A stretch of 64,000 nucleotides of DNA from Streptomyces sp. AP-93. Lineage in GTDB: Bacteria > Actinomycetota > Actinomycetes > Streptomycetales > Streptomycetaceae. The translations under genes and the position numbers were made by a program. How positions within the stretch are numbered: position 1 is the first letter of the stretch; each line of letters begins with the position of its first letter. The notes below the pieces were generated by a model. The model did not search any database. It was not told the origin of the DNA and saw nothing but the letters and a program-made list of their open reading frames with translations. The DNA is taken from assembly GCF_022808175.1 (NCBI RefSeq), contig NZ_JALGBX010000035.1:1-64000 (forward strand), written 5' to 3'. This document shows positions 1-7,882 of this stretch, one piece after another.

Positions 1-74
1 CAGGTCGTTCGTCACACATCGACGTTGGACGCCCTCGTCTCATGTCCGCAGGCGATCCCTTGGACTCATTCATC

Positions 75-80
75 TAGAGT
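75..80 (+). promoter_or_regulatory. -10 element of a leaderless promoter (sirtuin gene)
   Basis: TAGAGT lies six bases before the ATG at 87 and no purine-rich ribosome binding site is visible between them. That spacing puts the transcription start at or next to the A of the start codon, as in leaderless actinobacterial genes. No convincing -35 hexamer is seen. Confidence 0.4.
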
Positions 81-86
81 CGGCGT

Positions 87-827
87 ATGGGAAAGCCGCT
101 CGTCGCAGTGTTCAGTGGGGCCGGGATGTCCACCGATTCGGGGATTCCCGACTACCGGGGGCCGCAGGGGCTGTGGCGCCGGGAGGCCGACGCCGAGAAA
201 CTGGTGACCTACTCGTACTACATGGCCGACCCGGAGATCCGGCGCCGGTCCTGGCGGATGCGCGCCGAGCTCGGGGCCCTGGGGGCGCGGCCGAACGCCG
301 CGCACCTCGCCGTCGCCGAACTGGAGCGCACCGGGGTCCCGCTGCGGGTGATCACCCAGAACGTGGACGGGCTGCACCAGGTCGCCGGGACCCCCGCGCG
401 CAAGGTGTTCGAACTGCACGGCACAGCGCGGTCCGTGGTGTGCACGGCCTGTCACGCCCGTACCGGGATGGACGAGGCGCTGGCCCGGGTCGCCGCCGGG
501 GAACCGGATCCGGCCTGCCTCGGGTGCGGCGGGATCCTGAAGGCGGCGACCGTGATGTTCGGGGAGCGGCTGGACCCAGAGGTGCTTGCGCAGGCCGTCG
601 CGGTGGCCAAGGGGTGCCAGGTATTCGTGGCCGTGGGCTCGACGCTCCAGGTGCAGCCCGCGGCCTCGCTGGCCGGGATGGCCGCGGAGGCCGGGGCCCG
701 CCTGATCATCGTGAACGCGCAGGAGACGCCGTACGACTCCCTCGCCGACGAGGTGATCCGCGAGCCCATCGGGACGGCGCTGCCCGCCCTGCTGGCGCGG
801 ATCGCCGCGGCCGGCGCGCTGCCCTAG
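87..827 (+). CDS. SIR2-family NAD-dependent protein deacetylase (sirtuin)
   Basis: This 246-residue protein should remove acetyl (or acyl) groups from lysines in cytosolic proteins using NAD+. The NAD-binding signature GAGMSTDSGIPDYRG is at residues 11-25, followed by TQNVDGLH with its conserved Asn/Asp and catalytic-loop residues near 90. Two Cys pairs, CTACH near residue 120 and CLGCGG near 150, form the structural zinc site. The length is normal for a bacterial class III/U sirtuin. It ends 18 bases from the convergent VOC gene. The start at 87 gives the whole N-terminal Rossmann motif and matches the leaderless -10 element upstream. The target proteins cannot be told from the sequence. Confidence 0.93.
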   Translation: MGKPLVAVFSGAGMSTDSGIPDYRGPQGLWRREADAEKLVTYSYYMADPEIRRRSWRMRAELGALGARPNAAHLAVAELERTGVPLRVITQNVDGLHQVAGTPARKVFELHGTARSVVCTACHARTGMDEALARVAAGEPDPACLGCGGILKAATVMFGERLDPEVLAQAVAVAKGCQVFVAVGSTLQVQPAASLAGMAAEAGARLIIVNAQETPYDSLADEVIREPIGTALPALLARIAAAGALP

Positions 828-845
828 CCGGCCGGGCCGCCCACC

Positions 846-1328
846 TCAGCCCGCGTCGGCCGCCCGCCGCATCTCCGTCACGTCGAGCTTCTTCATCTTC
901 ATCATCGCGGCCGTCGCCCGCGCGGCCCGCCCCGGGTCGGGGTCGGAGATCAGCTCGATGGCCCCGGCCGGGATGACCTGCCAGGACAGCCCGAACTTGT
1001 CCTTGACCCAGCCGCAGGCGGATTCCTGGCCGCCGTCGCCGGTCAGCGCCTCGTAGTAGTAGTCCGCCTCGGCGTCGTCGGCGCAGTGGATCTGGAAGGA
1101 GACGGCCTCGGTGAAGGGGAACTGCGGGCCGCCGTTGAGGCCGACGAACTTCTGGCCGTTGATCTCGAACTCGACGACCATGACCTCGCCGGCGACGCCG
1201 GGACTGCCCTCCGGGTAGAGGCCGACGCGGCCGCGCTTGCCGTCCTTGAAGACCGAGAGGTAGTAGTCGGCGGCGGCCTCAGCCGCACCGTCGAACCACA
1301 GACACGTGGTAAAGGGGTTGCTCGCCAT
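846..1328 (-). CDS. VOC-superfamily (PhnB-like, glyoxalase fold) protein
   Basis: This 160-residue cytosolic protein opens with the pattern typical of PhnB-like proteins (TTCLWFDGAAEAAADYY), then VVEFEINGQKFVGLNGG and a C-terminal WVKDKFGLSWQVIP segment. Proteins of this type are often named 3-demethylubiquinone methyltransferase-like, but the fold is a glyoxalase/bleomycin-resistance one and the substrate is unknown. The start has a good ribosome binding site (GGAGG about 7 bases upstream). The last 30 residues (AAMMKMKKLDV) are a helical tail common to actinobacterial members. It is convergent with the sirtuin gene and no partner gene is adjacent. Confidence 0.85.
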   Translation of the reverse strand: MASNPFTTCLWFDGAAEAAADYYLSVFKDGKRGRVGLYPEGSPGVAGEVMVVEFEINGQKFVGLNGGPQFPFTEAVSFQIHCADDAEADYYYEALTGDGGQESACGWVKDKFGLSWQVIPAGAIELISDPDPGRAARATAAMMKMKKLDVTEMRRAADAG

Positions 1329-1456
1329 GACTGCCTCCAGCGTGCGTGGGGGTGGGGGGATCCGTCCCGCACATACAGAACAGACCGGCCCCGGCCGCGA
1401 AACTCATCGGTGGGCCGGGACCGGTCCGCATCCCGCCTGGAATGCACTCCTGTGGG

Positions 1457-4400
1457 TTACGCGCCGAGCATGCGATCGACGATCCGCCGGGCCGCCCGAC
1501 CGTCGTCCAGGTCGCAGAACTCCTCCCGGAACGCCGCCCGCGCCCGCGCGTACTGCGCGCCCACCGCGTCCGCGTTCCGTACGGCCTCGATCAGGCTCGC
1601 CGAGTCCCTGAGCAGCGGCCCCGGGGCCTTCTCCTCCAGGTCGAAGGTGAAGCCGCGGAGCGTGTCCCGGTAGTGCTCCAGGTCGTACGCGAAGAGCAGG
1701 ACCGGCCGGTCGGTGTGCACGAAGTCGAAGATCGCGGAGGAGTAGTCCGAGATCAGCACGTCGGCGACGAGCAGCAGGTCGGTGGGGTCGGGCCAGCGCG
1801 ACACGTCGACGACGAACCCGTCGCGGACGCCGTCGCGCACCTGCTCGGTGACCTTGTGGTGGCCGCGGATCAGCAGGACGTGGTCCTCGCCGAGCTCACG
1901 GCGGGCCGCGTCCAGGTCGATCTTCAGGTCGAGCTTGTAGCCGGAGGCGACCGTCCAGCCGCGGCGGTTCTCCCGCCACGTGGGCATGTACAGGACGACC
2001 TTCTTGCCCTCCGGCAGGCCGAGCCGCCGGCGGACCTCCGCGATCCGTTCCGCGTCGGGCCGTATCAGCGCGTCCGTGCGCGGGCTGCCGGACTCGACGA
2101 CCTCGCCGTCGTAGCCGAGAGCCCGCTTCAGGACCGGCGTGGCGTACGAGCCGGGGGACGCGAGCAGGGACCACTGGGCGCTGTCGTGCTCCAGCGCGTC
2201 CAGCACCTCGGGGCTGGTGTAGTAGTCGTGCATGAAGTCGTGGCCGATCTGCTTCAGCGGCGTACCGTGCCACGTCTGCACGACGGTCTGGCCGGGGCGG
2301 CGGCGGAAGGCGCGCGGCACGCTGTCGTTGACCACGTAGTACCGGGCCCGCGCGAGCACGTCCCAGAATTCCCGGCTGTCGTACTGGACCGCGCGGGCGG
2401 TCCGCGGGACCTCGGCGCGGCCGTCGCGCACCAGCCAGACGTGTTCGAGCTTCTCGCCGCGCCGCAGGAGTTCCTCGTGGATGGCGCGGGGCGAGTCGCC
2501 GGCGCCGTACCCCTGGAAGGCGTCGTAGACCACGATGTCCTCGACCGGGAGGGCGCTCTGCGCCGGGTACGTCACGTCGCGCGCGATCCGCTGCGCGTAG
2601 CGCGAGCGGTCGTGCGGGCCGATCATCGAGTCCGCGACCAGCACGACGCGGTCGTGGACGCGGCATTCGACGCGTATCGGCCGGCCCAGGGCGGTGACGG
2701 CGTGGGGCCCCGCGTGCAGGGCGGTCGGAGCGAACTGCAGCGGCGCGCCCCGGTCCACTGCGACCAGGCCCGCCGTGACCCCGCCCTGGGAGACGGGACG
2801 CAGTGTGGGCCACCAGCGGCCCTGCGGCAGCGGGGTGCGGCCGGCGCGGCTCTCGGGGAGTACCGGCTCGAAGGAGGCTTCGAAGGCATCGCCGGCACGG
2901 GTGACGGGGTAACTGAACTCCAGGCCGTTCTGGTTGTTGTACAGGACCAGTTCGTAGGGCTCGTCCAGGGGTGCGAGGAAGCGGCCCCGGAGCGTCAGGG
3001 CACCGTCCTCGGCCTCGACGGTGTCGATCAGCGGCGGGGAGAACTGGACCGAGAGGGTGAGGTGTCCGGTGTTGCCGCGCTTGGCGAAGAGGGACAGGCC
3101 GGGCTCCTCGCCGGGCAGCGCGACGACCAGTCCGGCGAACCCGGCGCGCTCGTCGTGCGCCAGCGGATGCTCGGAGCCGTCGGCGCCGGTCACGGACAGG
3201 GTCCACGGCTTCGGGGTCCACCCGCCGGGCGCGCCCGGGGCCCCCGCGACGGCGGCCAGAGGGGCCAGCGGCACGCGGACGGTGAAGGGGATCCGGCCGC
3301 CGGTGACGGCGGGGGCGCTCTCCAGCGGGAAGCTGAGCACGGTTCCGGTGGGGCCGTGCTTCGCACGCAGGGCGGCTCCTGCGCCGACCTCGGCGGCGAG
3401 CTCGCCCGACACCTCGACGGCTTCGCCTCCGGCCGGGCGGACGTCGAGGGCGCGGGCCCGGACGATCTCGACCCGGACGCTGAAGGTACCGGAGGTGTTC
3501 GGGACGATCCGCACGTCCGGGGCGACCCAGTGCGCCGGCGGGTTCTGTCCGCTGTCGTGCTCGCCGCCCTTGAGCCGGGCGCGGTGCAGACCTCCGGCTG
3601 CGGTGAGGACGACGGAGGTGTTCCACACGCCTTCGTTCCACTTGCCTCCCGTCCGGAAGGCCGTCGGGTCGACGACGGCCGTGAATCCAGCCCAGTCGGC
3701 GTGGCGCAGGGCGAGGTGCTCGGAGTTCACCGTGGCCATCGGGGAGGCGACCGTACGGGTGGTGACGACGGCTCGGCTGCCCTTGCGGCCCTTGCGGCCC
3801 TTGCGGTTCTGGCGGAAGACCAGCAGCTTGCGCGAGCCGAGGCGGCTCTCGGCGCCCAGGTGTCCGGGCACGGCGTAGCCGCTCAGCAGCAGTTTGCCGT
3901 CGGCCCAGCGGGCCTCCTCCACGCTACCGACGACGCGGCGTTCGGGCGGGCCGAGAGTGAGGAGCTTCGCGGGGACCGGTGCCGTGAGGAAGGGGTAGTC
4001 GGCCTGCGGGCGGGCAAGTCCCTTGACCGGCACGCTGAAGGCGAAGTCGCGCTGGTGCTGGACGAGGGCGACGAACTCCTCGATCCGGCCCTCCCCGGCG
4101 AGGTAGGCCTTGAGCCGGTCCGCGACCGCCATGTCGGGCCACGGCCCGGGTCCGATCTCCCGGACGAGGCCGCCGACCTCCCGGGCGAAGGCGGCACGGA
4201 AGTCGGCCCCCGCCTCGCCGACGTACTTGTAGATGAGCGGGAGTTCCTCGATCAGCACGTTGCGGTCGTAGTCGCGCAGGTAGCGGGTGTAGGCGGCGCC
4301 CTGCTCGCCCTGAAGGGCCTCGCGGACCAGGCGGACGGAGGCGACCCGGTCGATGACCGAGACCGGGTCGGTGGAGCGCTGGGTGATGGAGCGCTCGCCG

Positions 4401-5041
4401 GTTTCGCGGACGCGCCAGTGGTAGACGCACTCCCTGAGGACGTCGACGCTCTTGGCGAAGTAGTGCGCCGGGATGGAGACGGGGGCGTCCTCGTAGAGGA
4501 TGCCTTCCGGGTACTGGAAGGCGTGCTCGTCCCAGAAGCTGCGCCGGTAGACCTTGTTCCAGGCGGTGCGGTCGGTGACCAGCGCCGGGAGTTTCGAGAT
4601 GTGGGTCTTCAGCCGGGTCGCGCCGAAGGCGGCGCGGTGTCCCCAGGACTGCTGCATGCCGACGGAGCGGAAGCGCTTGACGTTGCCGGCGGCGAAGTCG
4701 GAGCCGGTCTCGTCGAGGGCGTCGACCATGCGCCGGTAGGCGTCCGGCGGCAGGGTGTCGTCACTGTCGACGAAGGCCAGGTACTCGGTGCCCGGGCTGA
4801 TGTGGCGGGCGCCCACATTGCGGGCCGCACCGAGTCCCGCGTTCTTCTGGAGAACCAGCCGGAAGCGGTCGTCACGCTCGACGAACGCCTGGGCGAGTGC
4901 CGCACTGCCGTCGGTGGATCCGTCGTCGACAAGAACGACTTCGAAGTCACCGAATGTCTGTGCCGCGATGGATTCCAGGCACTCGTCGAGATAGAGCTCG
5001 ACGTTGTAAACGGGGACGACGATACTCAGGCGCGGAAGCAT
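1457..5041 (-). CDS. GT2 glycosyltransferase fused to CDP-glycerol glycerophosphotransferase (TagF-like)
   Basis: This protein of about 1194 residues probably builds a teichoic-acid-type or other polyol-phosphate wall polymer at the inner face of the membrane. Residues 1-250 are a GT-A glycosyltransferase (SIVVPVYNVELYLDECL at the N-terminus, DSDD nucleotide/metal motif near 95). Residues about 330-800 are beta-rich and look like several accessory sandwich domains. Residues about 830-1190 are a TagF domain with VVYDAFQGYG, the signature QTWHGTPLKQIG near 922 and DVLISDYSSAIFDF near 1090. The ATG at 5041 is preferred because the GT2 fold starts at once; the upstream in-frame extension to 5140 looks noncoding. 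No other tag or wall-polymer genes are adjacent, so it is an orphan. The polymer made is not known. Confidence 0.88.
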   Translation of the reverse strand: MLPRLSIVVPVYNVELYLDECLESIAAQTFGDFEVVLVDDGSTDGSAALAQAFVERDDRFRLVLQKNAGLGAARNVGARHISPGTEYLAFVDSDDTLPPDAYRRMVDALDETGSDFAAGNVKRFRSVGMQQSWGHRAAFGATRLKTHISKLPALVTDRTAWNKVYRRSFWDEHAFQYPEGILYEDAPVSIPAHYFAKSVDVLRECVYHWRVRETGERSITQRSTDPVSVIDRVASVRLVREALQGEQGAAYTRYLRDYDRNVLIEELPLIYKYVGEAGADFRAAFAREVGGLVREIGPGPWPDMAVADRLKAYLAGEGRIEEFVALVQHQRDFAFSVPVKGLARPQADYPFLTAPVPAKLLTLGPPERRVVGSVEEARWADGKLLLSGYAVPGHLGAESRLGSRKLLVFRQNRKGRKGRKGSRAVVTTRTVASPMATVNSEHLALRHADWAGFTAVVDPTAFRTGGKWNEGVWNTSVVLTAAGGLHRARLKGGEHDSGQNPPAHWVAPDVRIVPNTSGTFSVRVEIVRARALDVRPAGGEAVEVSGELAAEVGAGAALRAKHGPTGTVLSFPLESAPAVTGGRIPFTVRVPLAPLAAVAGAPGAPGGWTPKPWTLSVTGADGSEHPLAHDERAGFAGLVVALPGEEPGLSLFAKRGNTGHLTLSVQFSPPLIDTVEAEDGALTLRGRFLAPLDEPYELVLYNNQNGLEFSYPVTRAGDAFEASFEPVLPESRAGRTPLPQGRWWPTLRPVSQGGVTAGLVAVDRGAPLQFAPTALHAGPHAVTALGRPIRVECRVHDRVVLVADSMIGPHDRSRYAQRIARDVTYPAQSALPVEDIVVYDAFQGYGAGDSPRAIHEELLRRGEKLEHVWLVRDGRAEVPRTARAVQYDSREFWDVLARARYYVVNDSVPRAFRRRPGQTVVQTWHGTPLKQIGHDFMHDYYTSPEVLDALEHDSAQWSLLASPGSYATPVLKRALGYDGEVVESGSPRTDALIRPDAERIAEVRRRLGLPEGKKVVLYMPTWRENRRGWTVASGYKLDLKIDLDAARRELGEDHVLLIRGHHKVTEQVRDGVRDGFVVDVSRWPDPTDLLLVADVLISDYSSAIFDFVHTDRPVLLFAYDLEHYRDTLRGFTFDLEEKAPGPLLRDSASLIEAVRNADAVGAQYARARAAFREEFCDLDDGRAARRIVDRMLGA

Positions 5042-5156
5042 GGGGGGCGAGTTCTCCAGCTTTATGGCATTCGTGACGATCAGCCGATTGCAGCATCTTA
5101 CTGTGCAACGAGATGGTAAATATCGGTCGTCTCGGGACATACGTAAGAAGCCGCGG

Positions 5157-5186
5157 GGCGGGCGGCAATGAGTTCAGCCGCCCGCC
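5157..5186 (-). terminator. Stem-loop after the Roadblock cluster
   Basis: A perfect 10-bp GC stem (GGCGGGCGGC pairing with GCCGCCCGCC) with a 10-base loop lies 17 bases past the stop codon of the last Roadblock gene on the minus strand. There is no U-tract, as is usual in Streptomyces. Confidence 0.5.
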
Positions 5187-5203
5187 ACCTCGCCGTCATC
5201 GGA

Positions 5204-5578
5204 TCAGACTTCGAGCTCCGCCTCGATCTTCTTCAACTGGTGCCGGGCCATGGCGAGGTTGGCCCGAGTCTTGTCGAGCGCGAGGTAGAGGAAGAGCCCC
5301 GCGGAGCCCCGGCCCTTCAGGAGCCGGATCAGGTGGTACTGGGTTCCGAGGGTGATGAGAATGTCCTCGATCTCGTCCTTCAGACCGAGCATCTCCATCG
5401 TGCGGAGTTTGGCCCGCACCACGTCGGTATTGCCCGCGGCGGCGACCGTGAGGTCGAGATCCTTTCCGCCGCCGAGGGTGCCGAGTGCCATACCGCTGCT
5501 GCAGTCGACCAGGGCGATGCCGAGCACGCCGTCGATGCTGGTGCTGGCTTCCTTGAGCGATGTCTCCACGTTGGCCAT
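5204..5578 (-). CDS. Roadblock/LC7-domain protein 1
   Basis: This 124-residue protein is one Roadblock/LC7 domain, the small dimeric fold that partners with Ras-like GTPases in bacterial polarity and in the Streptomyces cvn conservons. The visible core is a long first helix, a strand region (GIALVDCSSGMALGTL), the amphipathic EDILITLGTQYHLIRLL segment and a C-terminal helix ANLAMARHQLKKIEAEL. It is the last gene of a same-strand group (7773 to 5204) with two other Roadblock proteins and a DUF4388-like protein, and starts 80 bases after its neighbour. Upstream TTCCTCATG-type sequence gives a usable ribosome binding site (GAAAGAGGAACG). No GTPase or histidine kinase is nearby, unlike a true conservon. 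Confidence 0.85.
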   Translation of the reverse strand: MANVETSLKEASTSIDGVLGIALVDCSSGMALGTLGGGKDLDLTVAAAGNTDVVRAKLRTMEMLGLKDEIEDILITLGTQYHLIRLLKGRGSAGLFLYLALDKTRANLAMARHQLKKIEAELEV

Positions 5579-5658
5579 GACGTTCCTCTTTCTCTTCGGT
5601 TTCCTGGGCGCTTTCGGGCAGTGCGGTTCGGTCGGTACGGGTGTACGTGGTCGGGGGG

Positions 5659-6087
5659 TCAGGAACCCGGGCCCGCGCCCGGTGCCGGGCCGCGGCGGCC
5701 GAGGCTGTGGTCGATCAGCTCCGCTATGCGCAGGCTGGACCGGCGGGCTTCCAGGTGGAGCCGGCCCACGTTGACGCGCGGCTCCGCGATCAGGGTCAGT
5801 ACGGCCGCGTCGCCCGCCGCGTAGGTGGCGACGTAGCCGTCCTCTCCGCGCACGAGCAGCTCGCGGAACCCGCCCTGCCCGGTGCAGTCACTGAGCCGCT
5901 GGGCCACCCCGAGGGCCGCGGCGGTCAGGGCGGCCACGGATTCCGCCTCGGTGGCGGCGCTGTCGTGGGCCAGGACCAGGCCGTCGACGCTCGCGGCGAG
6001 GGCCCCGCCCAGCTGCGGGACGCGGGCCCGCAGCCGTCGGAGCTCCGCGAGTATCTCGGCCTCGGCTTCGGCGGGCACCGTACTCAT
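5659..6087 (-). CDS. Roadblock/LC7-domain protein 2
   Basis: This 142-residue protein starts at the ATG at 6087, which has a strong GAAAGGAGAAG site eight bases upstream; the longer open frame to 6651 is a shadow of the next gene. The fold is recognised from LRRLRARVPQLGGALAASVDGLVLAHD, FRELLVRGEDGYVATYAAGD and VLTLIAEPRVNVGRLHLEARR, which match an MglB/CvnB-type Roadblock domain. The C-terminus (after residue 130) is Gly/Pro-rich and probably flexible. It sits between the DUF4388-like gene and Roadblock 1. The likely role is as a scaffold or GTPase-regulating subunit, but no cognate GTPase is in the window. Confidence 0.82.
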   Translation of the reverse strand: MSTVPAEAEAEILAELRRLRARVPQLGGALAASVDGLVLAHDSAATEAESVAALTAAALGVAQRLSDCTGQGGFRELLVRGEDGYVATYAAGDAAVLTLIAEPRVNVGRLHLEARRSSLRIAELIDHSLGRRGPAPGAGPGS

Positions 6088-6158
6088 GTCGGACCTTCTC
6101 CTTTCGGACTGCCGCCGCTCGGAACGGTCGCCGCGCTGGGCGGCTCGCAGCGGGAGCC

Positions 6159-6935
6159 TCACAGGCTTGCCTCCAGTGCGTCGCGTAACCGGCGCAGCAA
6201 TGCCACGTCCGGGGACTGCGCCTGCGTCATCCAGTCGGGCAGCGGCGCCTCCGCGGCGGCGGGTGCCGGCGCGTGCGGGGTCTCGACCAGCCCGGCCGCC
6301 GCGAGGCGTCGTACGTCGAGCAGGGTGTGGAAGGCCGGCCGGCCCAGCACCCAGGCGAGGTCCGCCGGTGTCCGTACCCCGTCGGCCCGGTCGAGGAGGA
6401 TGCGCTGGCGTGCGGTGACGGTCTGGCCGGGGGCGGCGGGGCGGGGCACCACCGGGGAGGTGTCCAGCAGCGGGTAGGGCCAGACCGCGTCGAGGAGCTC
6501 CCGGCGGCGGCAGGTCTCCCGCTCGACGGCGGCGGCCGGAACGGAGCGGACGGAGCCGATCCAGTGGGTGGCCCCGCGCCGGAAGCGGGAGGGGCCGCTG
6601 CCCGGGGAGAGCGCGAAGAAGGCGGCGTCGAAGATCGCGGCGAGGTGGCATATCTCCAGCTCGCCGCCCGCGAGCCCGCCGCTGTCGACGAGGAAGCGGG
6701 CGACTTGGCGGCGGGCACCGGCCTGGTTCACGGCGTCGGTCCAGCGCTCGGGGGTGAGGCCCCCGCCGGTGGTGAGCAGGACGTCGAGTCCGGGGGTGGC
6801 CGGGCTCTCCGCGTGCACCACGCGGCCGTCCTCCAGGAAGAGGGTGCCGCGCTCGCGGAACAGGGCGCCGGTCGCCCGCTCGGCGGCGAGCCGGGTGAGC
6901 AGCGGGGAGACGGCGGCGACAGCGGCGGCGGTCAC
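6159..6935 (-). CDS. DUF4388-like regulatory protein of the Roadblock cluster
   Basis: Translation most likely starts at the GTG at 6935, whose GTGA overlaps the TGA of the upstream Roadblock gene, so the two are translationally coupled (258 residues). The first 150 residues resemble DUF4388/PATAN-type sensor modules (ATGALFRERGTLFLEDGRVVHAES, then a second strand-rich GELEICHLAAIFDAAFFAL). The C-terminal 100 residues look like a winged-helix fold (RILLDRADGVRTPADLAWVLG, then LLDVRRLAAAGLVET). It may therefore couple a protein-binding sensor to DNA or to a Roadblock partner. This is inference from shape; no catalytic residues are seen. The start codon upstream at 7013 would force a 27-residue low-complexity leader and is less likely. 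Confidence 0.65.
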   Translation of the reverse strand: MTAAAVAAVSPLLTRLAAERATGALFRERGTLFLEDGRVVHAESPATPGLDVLLTTGGGLTPERWTDAVNQAGARRQVARFLVDSGGLAGGELEICHLAAIFDAAFFALSPGSGPSRFRRGATHWIGSVRSVPAAAVERETCRRRELLDAVWPYPLLDTSPVVPRPAAPGQTVTARQRILLDRADGVRTPADLAWVLGRPAFHTLLDVRRLAAAGLVETPHAPAPAAAEAPLPDWMTQAQSPDVALLRRLRDALEASL

Positions 6936-7330
6936 TTCAGCACCAGCTCCTCGGCCAGGGCCCGGAGTCTGTGCCGGGCGAGAGCGAGGTTGCCGTCGGT
7001 CCGGTCGAGCCACAGGTGCAGGAACACGCTGCTGTCGAAGCTGGTCTCCACGAAGCGGAGCACGTGGTACCCGGTCCGGGTGGTGACGATCAGGTCCTCC
7101 ACCGGCGGCCCGGCGGCGTCCTGCGCTTCGGTCCCGCCCGGGGCGAAGGATTCGTACTCGGCGGCCGCGCGGGCCAGCTCGGCGGTCTCGGCCGCGGTGG
7201 TCTCGTGATCCCCCACCGGTGATTCCCCGGCGGTGCCGAGGGCCAGTCCGCTGCTCCAGTCGACCAGCGCGGCCCCCCTGGCACCAGGCAGGGCCATGGC
7301 TTCAAGCAGGCATTCGTCGATCCCGGGCAC
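6932..7330 (-). CDS. Roadblock/LC7-domain protein 3
   Basis: This 132-residue Roadblock domain is the first of the cluster. It shows the same core as protein 1: GAALVDWSSGLALGTAG, VEDLIVTTRTGYHVLRFVE and a final helix GNLALARHRLRALAEEL. Residues 35-70 form an acidic, Ala-rich insertion that the other two lack. Its stop overlaps the start of the DUF4388-like gene by four bases. Its start is 165 bases from the stop of the IclR-type HTH gene, and an 8-bp inverted repeat sits in that gap. Heterodimers with the two other Roadblock proteins are plausible but untested. Confidence 0.82.
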   Translation of the reverse strand: MPGIDECLLEAMALPGARGAALVDWSSGLALGTAGESPVGDHETTAAETAELARAAAEYESFAPGGTEAQDAAGPPVEDLIVTTRTGYHVLRFVETSFDSSVFLHLWLDRTDGNLALARHRLRALAEELVLK

Positions 7331-7350
7331 GCGGGCTCCCCTCCCGGCCG

Positions 7351-7371
7351 GACCGTGCGTGGTGCACGGTC
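7351..7371. promoter_or_regulatory. Inverted repeat upstream of the Roadblock cluster
   Basis: GACCGTGC and GCACGGTC form a perfect 8-bp inverted repeat around the spacer GTGGT, about 20 bases upstream of the first Roadblock start. The position suits an operator for the adjacent HTH regulator, though it could also be a small hairpin. Confidence 0.35.
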
Positions 7372-7494
7372 GTACGGCGCGACAGAAGGGAACCTACTCA
7401 ACTTCCACACTGCGGAAGGGCGTTCTGGCATTTTCCGCTGGAACATGCACGATGGCACGTGACAGCTTGGCCGGAACCCCACGCATTTTGATCA

Positions 7495-7773
7495 TTACGA
7501 AGCGAGCGGCAGATCGTCCGAGAGCCGGAAGGACCCGCCCTCGCGCTGTACGTAGCCCTCGTGGCTGAGGGTTCGCAGCAGGTGGTACACGGTGGGCAAC
7601 GGGATTCCGGTGAGCCGGGAAAGACGCTTGGCGGTCGCCCCGCCCTCCGCGTACATCGCCTCCACGAGCCGCAATGCCCGCTGCACGGAACCGATGAGGG
7701 TGGGTGCGGTGGTGGTGGCGCTCCCGCTGTCCGCGCCGTCCGCGCTGTCCTTCGGACTGTGTTCGGTGCCCAT
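7495..7773 (-). CDS. HTH-only IclR-type regulator
   Basis: This short protein (92 residues from the ATG at 7773) has a complete IclR winged-helix DNA-binding domain: SVQRALRLVEAMYAEGGATAKRLSRLTG, the recognition helix region PLPTVYHLLRTLSHEGYV and a wing ending in FRLSDD. It then stops. Normal IclR proteins have about 250 residues with a C-terminal effector-binding domain, which is absent here, and no downstream frame restores it. It could be a natural single-domain regulator that takes its signal from the Roadblock proteins encoded next on the same strand, or a truncated gene. The first 25 residues are Ser/Ala-rich and probably disordered. Confidence 0.78.
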   Translation of the reverse strand: MGTEHSPKDSADGADSGSATTTAPTLIGSVQRALRLVEAMYAEGGATAKRLSRLTGIPLPTVYHLLRTLSHEGYVQREGGSFRLSDDLPLAS

Positions 7774-7859
7774 GAGTGGTCCCCCTGCTCCGGTACGAGG
7801 CCTGGCAAACCCATCAAAGTCGCTCACCGGCCTCAAAACCAGCGGACGCGCGTAAACCT

Positions 7860-7882
7860 GAGCATAAGATCAACTAATGCTC
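7860..7882 (+). promoter_or_regulatory. Leaderless promoter and LysR-type T-N11-A box at the lysR start
   Basis: GAGCAT and ATGCTC form a 6-bp inverted repeat with an 11-base spacer, which fits the T-N11-A rule for LysR-type binding sites. The right half contains the start codon of the LysR gene itself. TAAGAT (7865-7870) lies in the spacer exactly six bases before that ATG and fits a leaderless -10. The arrangement suggests autorepression by blocking its own promoter. Confidence 0.5.

Noticed and set aside
1346..5119. A 1257-residue open frame on the plus strand
   Set aside because: It is an antisense shadow of the glycosyltransferase/TagF gene: Val/Asp/Gly-rich with no domain, as is common opposite high-GC genes.
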